This document shows, piece by piece, positions 8,743 to 18,105 of a stretch of 64,000 nucleotides of DNA. Under the pieces are notes generated by a model. The model was not told where the DNA came from. It saw only the letters and a program-made list of their open reading frames with translations, and ran no database searches. The translations under genes and the position numbers were made by a program. The first letter of the stretch is position 1. Every line of letters starts with the position of its first letter. This DNA is from Chryseobacterium phocaeense (GTDB lineage: Bacteria > Bacteroidota > Bacteroidia > Flavobacteriales > Weeksellaceae): the NCBI RefSeq assembly GCF_900169075.1, contig NZ_LT827015.1, positions 1,426,001-1,490,000 of the forward strand, written 5' to 3'.

Positions 8743-11295
8743 TTAATTACGCAGATCTTCCAAAAACTGTTCCAAAGAATGAAGGTCACTGATAATCACC
8801 TCTCTTGCTTTTGCACCGTTGAATCCTCCTACAATACCCGTGGCTTCCAGCTGGTCCATGATTCTTCCTGCCCTGTTGTAACCCAGTTTCAGCTGTCTCT
8901 GAAGCATGGATGTCGATCCCTGCTGAGTAGAAACAATGATTCTTGCAGCTTCTTCAAATAAAGCATCCTTTTCATTCGGGTCGAAAGCTCCCACACTGCT
9001 TGAGGAATCTTCAGATACAAATTCCGGAAGAAGGAATGCTGAAGCATAACCTTTCTGCTCACCAATATATTCTGCAAGTCTTTCCACTTCAGGGGTATCT
9101 ACGAATGCACACTGAAGTCTTAAGATCTCATTCCCGTTGAAATAAAGCATATCTCCTTTACCAATCAGCTGATCTGCTCCCGGTGAGTCAAGAATGGTTC
9201 TTGAATCCACACTTGAGATTACCCTGAAGGCTGCCCTTGCCGGGAAGTTAGCTTTGATCATACCGGTAATTACGTTTACGGATGGTCTCTGGGTAGCAAC
9301 AATTAAATGAATTCCTACGGCTCTTGCAAGCTGTGCCAGTCTGGCAATCGGAAGTTCAACCTCTTTTCCAGCGGTCATGATAAGGTCTGCAAATTCGTCT
9401 ACTACCAGAACAATATAAGGTAAGAAACGGTGTCCGTTTTCAGGATTTAGTTTTCTTTCCGAGAACTTTTTATTATATTCCTTTAAATTTTTACAGAATG
9501 CATTTTTAAGAAGGTCATACCTTGTATCCATTTCTATACAAAGGGAATTCAGGGTATTGATCACTTTATTGGTATCTGTGATAATGGCTTCATCAGCATC
9601 CGGAAGTTTAGCCAGATAATGTCTTTCAATTTTTGAATATAATGAAAGTTCCACTTTTTTAGGATCCACCATGACGAATTTCAGTTCGCTCGGGTGTTTT
9701 TTATAAAGAAGGGAAGTAAGGATCGCATTAATCCCTACAGATTTACCCTGGCCGGTAGCACCTGCCATCAGTAAGTGTGGCATTTTGGCCAGGTCCGCCA
9801 TGAATACCTCGTTGGAAATCGTTTTTCCGAAAACCACCGGAAGGTCCATATCCGTATTCTGGAATTTATGGGAAGCAATCACGGAGCGCATGGAAACCAT
9901 AGTCGGGTTTTTCCTTGGAACCTCAATACCAATCGTTCCTTTTCCGGGCATCGGTGCAATAATCCTGATCCCTAGAGCGGAAAGATTCAATGCAATATCA
10001 TCCTGCAGCTTTTTAATAGCAGATACTCTGATTCCCGCTTCAGGAACAATTTCATATAAAGTAACCGTTGGCCCGATCGTAGCCTTGATCTCGGAAATAC
10101 CAACGTTGAAGTTCTTTAAAAGTCCTACAATTTTATTTTTGTTTTCCTCCAGTTCTTCTTTATTGATGGAGATTTCTTCACTTCCGTAATCCTTCAGCAG
10201 TTCTACAGTCGGCATCTGGAAACCGGCAAGATCAAGCTTGTGATCATACAGTCCGTGTTTTTCTACCAGCTCCTGGGATTTTCTGTCTGAATCATCAAGG
10301 ATATCAATTACCGGGGCTACTTCAACATTAAATTTAATATTATCCTGAGCTGATGATGGCGGTGTAACCGGAGGTATGGGAGTAACAGCCGGACTTACAG
10401 GAGTTATGTCAAAAGCCTGTTCAGGCGTAGAGGTAGGGAAGGACGGTTTGGTATTCAGGTTTAAGCTGACCGGTTTTTCTTCCTCTTCTTCAAAAGAAGT
10501 CTGGTTAGGTGTAACGATCGTTTCAAGGTCTGTTACAGGCTGAACTTCCGGAAATCCTTTCGGAACGCTTACCGGTTGCTGTTCTTTTGGTTTTGGTTTG
10601 TCATTAACGTCGGTAACCGTAATATTCGGGTTTTCATTGATCTCCTCTTCCAGTTCCGTATCCGCCTCAAAGTTTTCTTCTGAACTCGGCATCATAGATT
10701 TTACTTTGCCAATGGTGTTCTCATTGATCTTGTCCAGTTTAGACTTAATAGAGCTCGGACGAAGATTGAATTCCAGAATAAAATATAACAGAATGCTTGC
10801 AGCCAATACTACCCAAAGACCTACCGGTCCGATGATGGCATTCAGATAATCCATGATCTGATAGCCGTATACACCTCCCAGAACCCCTTGTCCTTTGGTC
10901 ACTGCACCCATAAAAATAGGAAGCCAGCAGATGAAAAACAGAGAGTGCCCGATGGTTTTCCATGGCTTAAATGTTCTTTTTTTAAGGATAAGGGTTCCCA
11001 CAACCAGAAATAAGAAGGCAATAATAAATGAGGCAATTCCTATACTTTCGAATATAAAAATATTCCCCAGCCAGTCACCGACTTTCCCAAAAATATTGGA
11101 AGATTTAATCGTCTTGTCGGTCATAGTACCTGCCTGGCTCTGGTCTGCTTTCCAGTTCATCAGATAAGAAATGAAGGAAAATGCCAGAACGACAGAAAAA
11201 AGTATAAAAGTAAGCCCGAAAAATATACGTGGCTTAGATAAGATTTTGCCTTTATCAGGCGATTCCGTCGGTTTTGTCTGTGTCTTTTTATCCAT
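8743..11295 (-). CDS. ftsK: DNA translocase FtsK
   Basis: FtsK pumps chromosomal DNA through the closing septum and helps resolve dimers. The 850-residue product has a four-helix membrane domain (about residues 25-185), an acidic Pro/Glu/Thr-rich linker (about 190-340) and the motor. The Walker A GATGQGKS is near 511-518, Walker B 'IVLVVDEFADLI' near 630, and the winged-helix gamma domain with 'LQRQLKLGYNRAGRIMDQLE' near 795-815. This is the FtsK/SpoIIIE order with a shorter linker than in E. coli. It is the first gene of a leftward cluster with the LolA-like carrier and the LPS permease. Confidence 0.96.
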   Translation of the reverse strand: MDKKTQTKPTESPDKGKILSKPRIFFGLTFILFSVVLAFSFISYLMNWKADQSQAGTMTDKTIKSSNIFGKVGDWLGNIFIFESIGIASFIIAFLFLVVGTLILKKRTFKPWKTIGHSLFFICWLPIFMGAVTKGQGVLGGVYGYQIMDYLNAIIGPVGLWVVLAASILLYFILEFNLRPSSIKSKLDKINENTIGKVKSMMPSSEENFEADTELEEEINENPNITVTDVNDKPKPKEQQPVSVPKGFPEVQPVTDLETIVTPNQTSFEEEEEKPVSLNLNTKPSFPTSTPEQAFDITPVSPAVTPIPPVTPPSSAQDNIKFNVEVAPVIDILDDSDRKSQELVEKHGLYDHKLDLAGFQMPTVELLKDYGSEEISINKEELEENKNKIVGLLKNFNVGISEIKATIGPTVTLYEIVPEAGIRVSAIKKLQDDIALNLSALGIRIIAPMPGKGTIGIEVPRKNPTMVSMRSVIASHKFQNTDMDLPVVFGKTISNEVFMADLAKMPHLLMAGATGQGKSVGINAILTSLLYKKHPSELKFVMVDPKKVELSLYSKIERHYLAKLPDADEAIITDTNKVINTLNSLCIEMDTRYDLLKNAFCKNLKEYNKKFSERKLNPENGHRFLPYIVLVVDEFADLIMTAGKEVELPIARLAQLARAVGIHLIVATQRPSVNVITGMIKANFPARAAFRVISSVDSRTILDSPGADQLIGKGDMLYFNGNEILRLQCAFVDTPEVERLAEYIGEQKGYASAFLLPEFVSEDSSSSVGAFDPNEKDALFEEAARIIVSTQQGSTSMLQRQLKLGYNRAGRIMDQLEATGIVGGFNGAKAREVIISDLHSLEQFLEDLRN

Positions 11296-11517
11296 AATAT
11301 CAATGTGGGCAAATTTAATGTTTTTTCAACATTAATAGAATCTTTTTTTGTTCAAAAGATAGCGTAATTTAGGGTTATTTTTTAAAATTACCTCGTCTTT
11401 TATTTGTTAATTTTTCACTAAAATGCAATAATAATGTTTGTTTTTTGAACTAGTTCAAATGCTGGTTATAACAGCTCCGCTAATTTTGTTCCATAAATTT
11501 TAAAAATGTAAAAAAAA

Positions 11518-12162
11518 ATGAAAAATGTATTCAGGAACACATTGGCATTATGTCTTGCTTTATTTTCAGTATTAACCATCAATGCACAACAAAAAAGAAC
11601 CATGGAAAACGCAGCATTATTAATTATCGACGTTCAGAATGATTACTTTCCGGGAGGAAAAATGGAACTGGCCGGGGCCGAAGCAGCCGGCAGCAATACC
11701 CAAAAGATTCTGGACTATTTCAGAAAGAACAGCCTTCCTGTAATTCATATCAGGCATATTGCCGTGAATGAAGGCGCAGATTTTTTTCTTCCGGATACTT
11801 CCGGTTCTGAAATTCATCCCCGGGTCTCTCCAAAGGGGAATGAAAAAGTAATTATAAAACATTTCCCCAACAGCTTCCGGGAAACGGATTTACTGGATTA
11901 TCTTCAGAAAAACGGTATCAAAAATCTTGTTATTACAGGAATGATGACGGATGTTTGTGTAGATGCCACTACAAGAGCAGCTTTTGACCTTGGATTCAGC
12001 AATTCTGTTATTGGAGACGCTACCGCAACACGGGACAGAGATTTGAACGGTCAGGTGGTAAAAGCAGCAGAAGTGCAGAAATCATTTCTGGCGGGCATAT
12101 CGGCACTGGGAGGCTTGTATACGAAGGTGGTAAACACCAGAGATTTCCTGGCCGGACAATAG
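11518..12162 (+). CDS. Cysteine hydrolase of the isochorismatase family, with signal peptide
   Basis: The 214-residue protein has an isochorismatase-like fold: Asp38 in 'LLIIDVQNDYFPGG', a lysine near 113, and the catalytic Cys147 in 'GMMTDVCVDATTRAAFDLG', with the cis-peptide region 'VITGMMTD' before it. Members hydrolyse nicotinamide, isochorismate, ureas or amides; the substrate here cannot be read from sequence. Unusually, an N-terminal signal peptide (about residues 1-23, ending 'TINAQ') precedes the domain, so the enzyme should be periplasmic; an internal Met27 (MENAALL) would give the usual cytosolic form. A Crp/Fnr-family regulator follows after 77 bases in the same direction and may control it. 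Confidence 0.85.
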   Translation: MKNVFRNTLALCLALFSVLTINAQQKRTMENAALLIIDVQNDYFPGGKMELAGAEAAGSNTQKILDYFRKNSLPVIHIRHIAVNEGADFFLPDTSGSEIHPRVSPKGNEKVIIKHFPNSFRETDLLDYLQKNGIKNLVITGMMTDVCVDATTRAAFDLGFSNSVIGDATATRDRDLNGQVVKAAEVQKSFLAGISALGGLYTKVVNTRDFLAGQ

Positions 12163-12239
12163 ATTTCATTTCATAACACGAATCATAAGGATATCCGTAT
12201 TTTGGGTATCTTTATGTCTTATAAATACAATCCTGAGTC

Positions 12240-12821
12240 ATGTTTAACATTCTTCGTAACAGCATAAGCAGATATATTGAACTTTCAGATGTTGAATTTG
12301 AGCAGTTTACCAGGCCTTTCCGGCTTGAGACATTTAAAAGAAAAGACAGGGTCCTCACTGAAGGGGAGTACTGCAATTTTGAAGGTTTTGTAGTGAATGG
12401 CTGTTTCAAAGTATACTATCTGAATGAAAACGGGCAGGAACAGACCCTCTATTTTGCTCTGGAAGGCTGGTGGATCACCGATATCGACAGCCTGATCAAT
12501 CATGTGCCAAGCATCCTGAATATAGAAGCCCTTGAGGACAGTGAAGCTTTGATGATCTCAAAAAGTGATAAGGAAGAACTGTATAAAACCCTACCACAGA
12601 TAGAAAAGCTTTTCAGAATGATGAACCAGCAGTCCTCGGTGGCTTTGCAGAGAAGGATACTTTCATTAACCGGAAAAACAGCGGATAAGCGTTATCTGGA
12701 GTTTCTGGAAAAATATCCGGGACTTGAACAAAAGCTCACCCAGCAGCAGATTGCTTCTTATCTGGGAATTACCCATGAGTTTTTAAGCAAAATCAGGAAA
12801 AAGACTTCTCTGGAGAAGTGA
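12240..12821 (+). CDS. Crp/Fnr family transcriptional regulator
   Basis: The 193-residue protein has an N-terminal cyclic-nucleotide-binding-like beta-barrel (about residues 10-115; 'FKRKDRVLTEGEYCNFEGFVVNGC' region) and a C-terminal winged helix (about 135-190) ending with 'QQQIASYLGITHEFLSKIRK', the recognition helix. No cAMP-binding phosphate-cassette motif or iron-sulfur Cys cluster is evident, so the effector is unknown, as for most Bacteroidota members of this family. It lies just downstream of the exported cysteine hydrolase and may be its regulator or be co-transcribed with it. The 230 bases after it hold no gene. Confidence 0.85.
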   Translation: MFNILRNSISRYIELSDVEFEQFTRPFRLETFKRKDRVLTEGEYCNFEGFVVNGCFKVYYLNENGQEQTLYFALEGWWITDIDSLINHVPSILNIEALEDSEALMISKSDKEELYKTLPQIEKLFRMMNQQSSVALQRRILSLTGKTADKRYLEFLEKYPGLEQKLTQQQIASYLGITHEFLSKIRKKTSLEK

Positions 12822-13023
12822 TAAATACCGTATAATGATACAGTTTAAAGGATAGAGGCACTCGATCATGAATATAGGCATATTGAATCCGGAATTCCGG
12901 GATTTTAAAAATTGAATTTTTCCTAATAAAATTCCCCTTATTAAGAACGGTTCAAAATAACCGAAATAGGCCTTAAAATGACAAAAAACAGCTTTTTTTA
13001 GCCTCTTTGTAGTTTATCATCCT

Positions 13024-13031
13024 TATTTTTG
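13024..13031 (+). promoter_or_regulatory. Predicted -7 promoter element of the resB-ccsA gene
   Basis: TATTTTTG matches TAnnTTTG and is 20 bases before the ATG. A TTTG at 13006-13009 is closer (14 bases) than the usual 17-23, so the -33 element is uncertain. Confidence 0.45.
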
Positions 13032-13051
13032 CATGTCAAGTAAAATAAATC

Positions 13052-16000
13052 ATGAAGAAGCTCCAAGAAATTCTTATCTCAACCAGAACAATGGCTGTGC
13101 TGTTACTGGTGTATGCATTTGCGATGGCCTATGCAACGTTCTTAGAAAACGACTACGGAACTCCTACAGCCAAAGCCTTAATTTATGAAGCAAAATGGTT
13201 TGAATTAATCATGTTTCTGCTTATTCTTAATTTCGTGGGAAATATCGGAAGATACAGACTGTGGAAAAGAGAAAAATGGCCTGTTCTGGTATTTCACCTT
13301 GCCTTTATCTTTATTTTTATTGGAGGGGCTATCACAAGATATATCAGTTTTGAAGGCACCATGCACATCAGGGAGGGGGAAACTTCCAATGAAATTATAA
13401 CGGATAAGAATTTCTTTAAGATCCAGATTGAGGAAAAAGGAGATGTTCTTAACTATCAGGATGTTCCTTATCTGATGTCTCCCTTGCATAAAGATTTTAA
13501 TGCCACTTATGACTTCCATGGAAAAGAAGTGAAGGTTTTTGCCAAAGACTATATCCAGAGAAAAAAAGACAGTCTGATTGCTGAGCCCAACGGCGCAGAA
13601 TACCTGCATTTGGTTTCTACGGGAACTACCGGAAGACAGAATATTTACATCAAACCGGGGGAAACAAAGTCAATCAACGGAACTTTAGTAACATTCAACA
13701 GAGCAATTGAAGGTGCCGTTGAATTTAAAAAAGAAGACGGAAAATTATTCATTAAAACTCCTGTGGATGCGGCTTTTATGACCATGGCAACACAGGCTAC
13801 AGGAAGCACCAAAAAGGATGAATTCCAGCCTTTAGTCCTGAGAAGTTTATATACGATCAACGAATTGAAACTGGTTGTTCCTGAGGGACTTAAAAAAGGA
13901 AGACTGATGGCTTTCGAAGGCGACAAAAAGAAAGACGCCATGGTGCCGGATGTATTGAGAGTAGAGCTTCAGGGCCCGAAAACAAAACAAATGGTAGATC
14001 TTTCCGTAGAAAAAGGAAACCCGAATGCCTTTAAACAGGTAACGATGGACGGGCTGAATATTATGGTAGGTTTCGGACCTAAAGTATACAATACCCCTTT
14101 CGCACTGAAACTTGATGATTTCGTAATGGAAACCTATCCGGGAAGTTCATCTCCGAGTGCATACGAGAGCCACGTAAAAATCATTGACGAAGGTAAAGAA
14201 ACCCCTTATAAAATTTATATGAACCACGTTCTGAACCATAAAGGATACCGTTTCTTCCAGTCCAGCTTTGATCCGGACAGAATGGGAACTGTACTTTCCG
14301 TGAACCATGATTTCTGGGGAACCCTTATTTCTTATATCGGATACGGACTTTTATTCTTAGGCATGTTTGTGATCTTCTTCTGGAAAGGAACGCACTTCTG
14401 GAAACTGAATAAAATGCTGACGGACGTTAATAAAAAGAAAGCAGCTGCAGTTCTTTTAGTGATGCTGAGTTTAGGCTTAAATGCACAAAAAATAGAAACT
14501 CACGGAACAACCGACGGAAGCAGAGAGCATATTCATGTGGAAGGAGACAATCATTCCCACACTCCGGCTCCAGGCGCCCAGCCACTTGATGGTGCTGCTC
14601 CGAAACAGAATTCATTGGCGGCTCCGCTGAGCAGAATGAAATCGATCTCTCCCGATGAAATCATTGCGAGAAACAGGATCAGCAAAGAGCACGCAGACAA
14701 ATTCGGGTATCTTCTGGTACAGAATTTTGATGGTAGGATTGTTCCTATTAACACAGAAGCACTTGATGTTTTAAGAAAGCTGTATAAAAAAGATAGTTTT
14801 ACTGAGGATGCCAGCCCCTGGAAAAAATTCTTGGCCAAACTGGGTCTTGCAGAAATAAAAACAATGAATGCCAATCAATGGTTTCTTTCAGTCAATACAG
14901 ATACGCCAAGCTGGACCATGGTTCCCATGATCAAAGTAGGGACAAAAGGGGGAGATGAATTAAAAAATAAAACAAAAGCCAATGAGGAAGGCTATACGTC
15001 ACTGATGAATCTTTTCCCTGCAGATGCTAACGGAAATTTATCATATATCCTCGAGCAAGACTACAACATTGCATTCCGTAAAAAGCCTTCTGAGCAGACC
15101 AATTATGATAAAGAAGTAATTTCTGTAAATGAAAGAGTACAGATCTTTAACGAATTCTTCAGCGGTCAGTTTATGAGAATTGTTCCGGTGAAAAATGATG
15201 CTAACCACACATGGCACTCATGGCTTGACCAGAAATTCGAGCCGGATATGGAATCACAGCAGGTAATGGGACCTTATTTTGCAGAAGCACTTACCGCTCA
15301 GAAAACAGGAAACTGGAGCAAAGCAGATGCTGAACTGGCAAAACTGTCAGAATACCAGCAGAAATGGGGGAAAGCAGTAGTTCCTGCAAAATCCAAAGTA
15401 GATCTTGAAGTGTTCATGAACACCATGAACATTAACTTCAAACTATTGATTTTCTATACTATAATTGGAGGACTTCTTCTGATCTTAGGGTTTGTGGAAT
15501 TATTCAAATCCAATAAGCTTTTAAATAAAATCATTAAAATAATCATTGCTGTTGGTCTGGTAGGATATTTATGTCATTTCCTGGGCCTTGTAGCAAGATG
15601 GTATATTTCAGGACATGCACCATGGAGTAACGGATATGAAGCCATTATCTTTATCTCATGGGTGGGTATCACTGCAGGGCTTCTCCTGTACAGAAATGCC
15701 AATGCATTGATTCCTGCTGCCGGATTTATGGTTGCGGTTATTATGATGGGATTTGCGCATGGAGGTTCAGCCCTTGATCCGCAGATTACACCGCTGGTTC
15801 CGGTATTGAAATCCTACTGGCTGATTGTTCACGTAGCGATTATTACTTCCAGTTACGGATTCTTCGCCCTCTCGATGATCATTGCAGTGATCTCTCTGGT
15901 GTTCTTTATCATTGCGAACAAAGATGCTTACAAGCTTCATCATGATACCACTTTGAAAGAATTGGCTATTGTTTCTGAAATGTCATTAACCATTGGGTTG

Positions 16001-16363
16001 TTTGCTTTAACCGTTGGAAACTTCTTAGGAGGAATCTGGGCGAATGAATCGTGGGGTAGATACTGGAGCTGGGATCCAAAAGAAACCTGGGCTTTCATTT
16101 CTATCATGGTATATGCTTTCGTCCTTCACATGAGATTGGTTCCGGGATTAAGAAGCAGATGGGCATTCCATGTAGCAACAATGTTTGCATTCTGTTCTAT
16201 GGTAATGACGTATTTCGGGGTGAATTACTACCTGAGTGGACTTCACTCTTATGCAGCAGGAGATCCGGTTCCGGTTCCGGCATGGGTATACATCGGATTG
16301 GGAACTATGATTCTTTTATCAGCCGTTTCATACTTTAAGTTTAAAACATTGAATAAAAAATAA
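13052..16363 (+). CDS. ccsA: Cytochrome c biogenesis protein, ResB-CcsA fusion
   Basis: The 1103-residue protein joins both halves of the System II cytochrome c synthase. The N-terminal ResB part has membrane helices near residues 12-32, 50-70 and 78-96 and a large periplasmic region. A helix near 425-445 follows, then a segment with a signal-anchor-like stretch around 462-480 and a His-rich linker (HGTTDG, HIHVEG, HSH). The C-terminal CcsA part has several helices from about 800 and the haem-handling WWD motif 'WGRYWSWDPKETW' at about 998-1012. It takes haem across the membrane and ligates it to apocytochrome c. Such fusions are known in epsilonproteobacteria and Bacteroidota. A strong hairpin ends the gene. 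Confidence 0.93.
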   Translation: MKKLQEILISTRTMAVLLLVYAFAMAYATFLENDYGTPTAKALIYEAKWFELIMFLLILNFVGNIGRYRLWKREKWPVLVFHLAFIFIFIGGAITRYISFEGTMHIREGETSNEIITDKNFFKIQIEEKGDVLNYQDVPYLMSPLHKDFNATYDFHGKEVKVFAKDYIQRKKDSLIAEPNGAEYLHLVSTGTTGRQNIYIKPGETKSINGTLVTFNRAIEGAVEFKKEDGKLFIKTPVDAAFMTMATQATGSTKKDEFQPLVLRSLYTINELKLVVPEGLKKGRLMAFEGDKKKDAMVPDVLRVELQGPKTKQMVDLSVEKGNPNAFKQVTMDGLNIMVGFGPKVYNTPFALKLDDFVMETYPGSSSPSAYESHVKIIDEGKETPYKIYMNHVLNHKGYRFFQSSFDPDRMGTVLSVNHDFWGTLISYIGYGLLFLGMFVIFFWKGTHFWKLNKMLTDVNKKKAAAVLLVMLSLGLNAQKIETHGTTDGSREHIHVEGDNHSHTPAPGAQPLDGAAPKQNSLAAPLSRMKSISPDEIIARNRISKEHADKFGYLLVQNFDGRIVPINTEALDVLRKLYKKDSFTEDASPWKKFLAKLGLAEIKTMNANQWFLSVNTDTPSWTMVPMIKVGTKGGDELKNKTKANEEGYTSLMNLFPADANGNLSYILEQDYNIAFRKKPSEQTNYDKEVISVNERVQIFNEFFSGQFMRIVPVKNDANHTWHSWLDQKFEPDMESQQVMGPYFAEALTAQKTGNWSKADAELAKLSEYQQKWGKAVVPAKSKVDLEVFMNTMNINFKLLIFYTIIGGLLLILGFVELFKSNKLLNKIIKIIIAVGLVGYLCHFLGLVARWYISGHAPWSNGYEAIIFISWVGITAGLLLYRNANALIPAAGFMVAVIMMGFAHGGSALDPQITPLVPVLKSYWLIVHVAIITSSYGFFALSMIIAVISLVFFIIANKDAYKLHHDTTLKELAIVSEMSLTIGLFALTVGNFLGGIWANESWGRYWSWDPKETWAFISIMVYAFVLHMRLVPGLRSRWAFHVATMFAFCSMVMTYFGVNYYLSGLHSYAAGDPVPVPAWVYIGLGTMILLSAVSYFKFKTLNKK

Positions 16364-16384
16364 AACTTATATCTATAATAATTA

Positions 16385-16414
16385 AAATCCCGGAATTTTT
16401 TCCGGGATTTTTTT
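16385..16414 (+). terminator. Terminator of the resB-ccsA gene
   Basis: Perfect 10-bp arms AAATCCCGGA and TCCGGGATTT around a six-base T/A loop, followed by T residues, 22 bases beyond the stop. Confidence 0.88.
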
Positions 16415-16467
16415 ATGATCTGGAATTCAAGATTCGGGGTACTGGTTGTGGTTTGCGACAATCTAAA

Positions 16468-16492
16468 ATCTAACTTCTAACCTCTAATTTCT
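16468..16492. repeat. Dispersed intergenic repeat word
   Basis: TAACTTCTAACCTCTAATTT (16471-16490) is nearly the same word that occurs twice, in opposite orientations, between the RND permease and the outer-membrane efflux gene (27153-27228). It lies in the non-coding gap before the SPFH gene. Confidence 0.5.
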
Positions 16493-16585
16493 TAAATCAA
16501 AAAAACTCATCACTAATCACTCATAATTCCAAACTTATTTATATCTTTATGATATCAAATTAATATCAAATTAAAAATTGCAATC

Positions 16586-17452
16586 ATGGAAAAAGTATTA
16601 AAGCCCATGTCGGGCTATCTTGCCCTGGTGATCTGCCTGGTTTTATTTGCAGGTGCCATCTATTTTTTTATTTCCGGAGTTGAGCAGAGTATTACGTATG
16701 TGATTATCTCGATGCTTTGTTTTTTACTGTTCTGTTTCTTTCTCAAAGGATTGATGATCATTCAGCCGAACCACTCAAGGGTGTTGAATTTTTTCGGAAG
16801 GTATGTAGGAACAGTAAAGGATAACGGATTGTTTTTTATCAACCCATTGTATTCATCACAGAAAATGTCATTACGTTCTGAAAACCTTCAGGGACAGACA
16901 TTGAAAGTGAATGACAAAATGGGTAATCCCATTGAAATTGCAGTGGTGATGGTATGGAAAGTAGGAGATACGTACAAGGCGGCTTTTGATGTTGAGCGGT
17001 ATTCGGATTTTGTAAGAATGCAGAGTGAAGCGGCTGTACGTCATTTGGCCATGAGCTTTCCATATGATAATTTAGAAGATGATCATGCCCCCATTACTTT
17101 AAGGGAAGGAGGTGACAAGATCAATTCAATTCTGGAGCAGGAGCTTACGGACCGTCTTGCAAAAGCAGGAATTGTAATTCAGGAAGCGAGAATTTCCCAC
17201 TTGGCGTATGCTTCGGAAATTGCTGGTGCGATGCTTCAGAGGCAGCAGGCAACAGCTATTGTGGCAGCCAGAACCAAAATTGTGGAAGGGGCAGTGGGAA
17301 TGGTAGATTTAGCCTTGAAAAAACTGTCGGAAGAAAATATTGTAGAGCTTGATGACGAAAGAAAAGCAGCGATGGTCAGCAACTTAATGGTGGTCTTGTG
17401 CGGTGAAAAAGCGGCAACCCCGATTTTAAATGCAGGAACACTGTACAACTAA
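16586..17452 (+). CDS. SPFH/Band 7 domain membrane protein
   Basis: The 288-residue protein has two hydrophobic N-terminal segments (about residues 12-34 and 38-58) followed by the SPFH domain (about 60-240). 'IIQPNHSRVLNFFGRYVGTVKDNG' starts it and 'RLAKAGIVIQEARISHLAYASEIAGAML' closes it before a helical C-terminus. SPFH proteins (stomatin, prohibitin, flotillin, HflK/C) form membrane cages that organise microdomains or regulate proteases. A small ribbon-helix-helix protein gene follows 96 bases downstream; this pair is often seen in Bacteroidota, suggesting regulation of the SPFH gene, which I infer from proximity only. Confidence 0.87.
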   Translation: MEKVLKPMSGYLALVICLVLFAGAIYFFISGVEQSITYVIISMLCFLLFCFFLKGLMIIQPNHSRVLNFFGRYVGTVKDNGLFFINPLYSSQKMSLRSENLQGQTLKVNDKMGNPIEIAVVMVWKVGDTYKAAFDVERYSDFVRMQSEAAVRHLAMSFPYDNLEDDHAPITLREGGDKINSILEQELTDRLAKAGIVIQEARISHLAYASEIAGAMLQRQQATAIVAARTKIVEGAVGMVDLALKKLSEENIVELDDERKAAMVSNLMVVLCGEKAATPILNAGTLYN

Positions 17453-17548
17453 AATCTGAAAATGTAAGAATGAATTAATAATAAAATTTTATCACGATGA
17501 GCGTTCAGACGCACTTTCCGTTAAAATCAATTATTAAAAATCAAGAAA

Positions 17549-17743
17549 ATGAAACCGGAAAAAACTCCAAAAATTCCCGAAAACAAAGGCAAAAAATCAT
17601 TTGTCATCAGGATTGATGAGTCTACTTATAAACTTGTGGAAAAGTGGGCCAATGACGAATTCAGGAGCGTAAACGGGCAGATCGAGTTTCTGCTGCACCA
17701 GAGTCTGGTGAATTCGGGAAGGAAAAAGAAAGAGGAAGAGTGA
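17549..17743 (+). CDS. Arc-type ribbon-helix-helix DNA-binding protein
   Basis: The 64-residue protein has a basic N-terminal tail (Lys/Pro-rich, residues 1-17), the strand 'KSFVIRIDESTYKLVEKWAN' and two helices ('DEFRSVNGQIEFLLHQSL'), the layout of Arc/MetJ-like dimers where the strand inserts in the major groove. It is followed by a Lys/Glu tail. It is the second gene after the SPFH protein and is probably co-transcribed with it. No toxin gene partners it, so a toxin-antitoxin role is unlikely. It is closed by a strong shared terminator at 17794-17820. Confidence 0.8.
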   Translation: MKPEKTPKIPENKGKKSFVIRIDESTYKLVEKWANDEFRSVNGQIEFLLHQSLVNSGRKKKEEE

Positions 17744-17793
17744 GGCGTAAGCGTATAACTTAATAACCTTCAGGTAACCTTATACAAAAAGAA

Positions 17794-17820
17794 AGCAGAG
17801 AAATTTTCTCTGCTTTTTTA
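17794..17820. terminator. Bidirectional terminator between the RHH gene and a small convergent gene
   Basis: AGCAGAGAAA (17794-17803) pairs with TTTCTCTGCT (17805-17814), with T and A runs on both sides. Confidence 0.85.
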
Positions 17821-17970
17821 TTTAATACAACTCTGAAGTGTATCTGCTCCGAAGTAGAATATCACGAGCCAAATCAAACCTTTGATGGTGAAAAAAGCAA
17901 ATCCAGCCCAGCCTACACGCTTAAACCACTTCTTAAACTTTGAATTGTTATTTTCTGATGAATTTTCCAT
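17818..17970 (-). CDS. Small single-pass membrane protein of unknown function
   Basis: From the ATG at 17968-17970 the product has 50 residues: a polar Asn/Ser/Lys start, a 'KKWFKRVGWAGFAFFTIKGL' type basic-aromatic segment and one hydrophobic helix ('LIWLVIFYFGADTL') ending in a short tail. An upstream in-frame start at 18036 would add 22 residues of unlikely sequence that overlap the promoter region. Such small membrane proteins occur widely in Chryseobacterium-like genomes. I cannot assign a function. It is convergent with the RHH gene and divergent from the aldehyde dehydrogenase gene. Confidence 0.65.
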   Translation of the reverse strand: MENSSENNNSKFKKWFKRVGWAGFAFFTIKGLIWLVIFYFGADTLQSCIK

Positions 17971-18105
17971 GTCTGATGGTAAAAAGATTACCCTGCAAAG
18001 ATAAGCATGTTTATAATTAGTCCAAATAAAAAACATCCTAAAAATTAAAATTTTGAGGTTCGCATAATATTTCTATCTTTAGAGGAAACGAAAAGTAAAC
18101 ATTTT

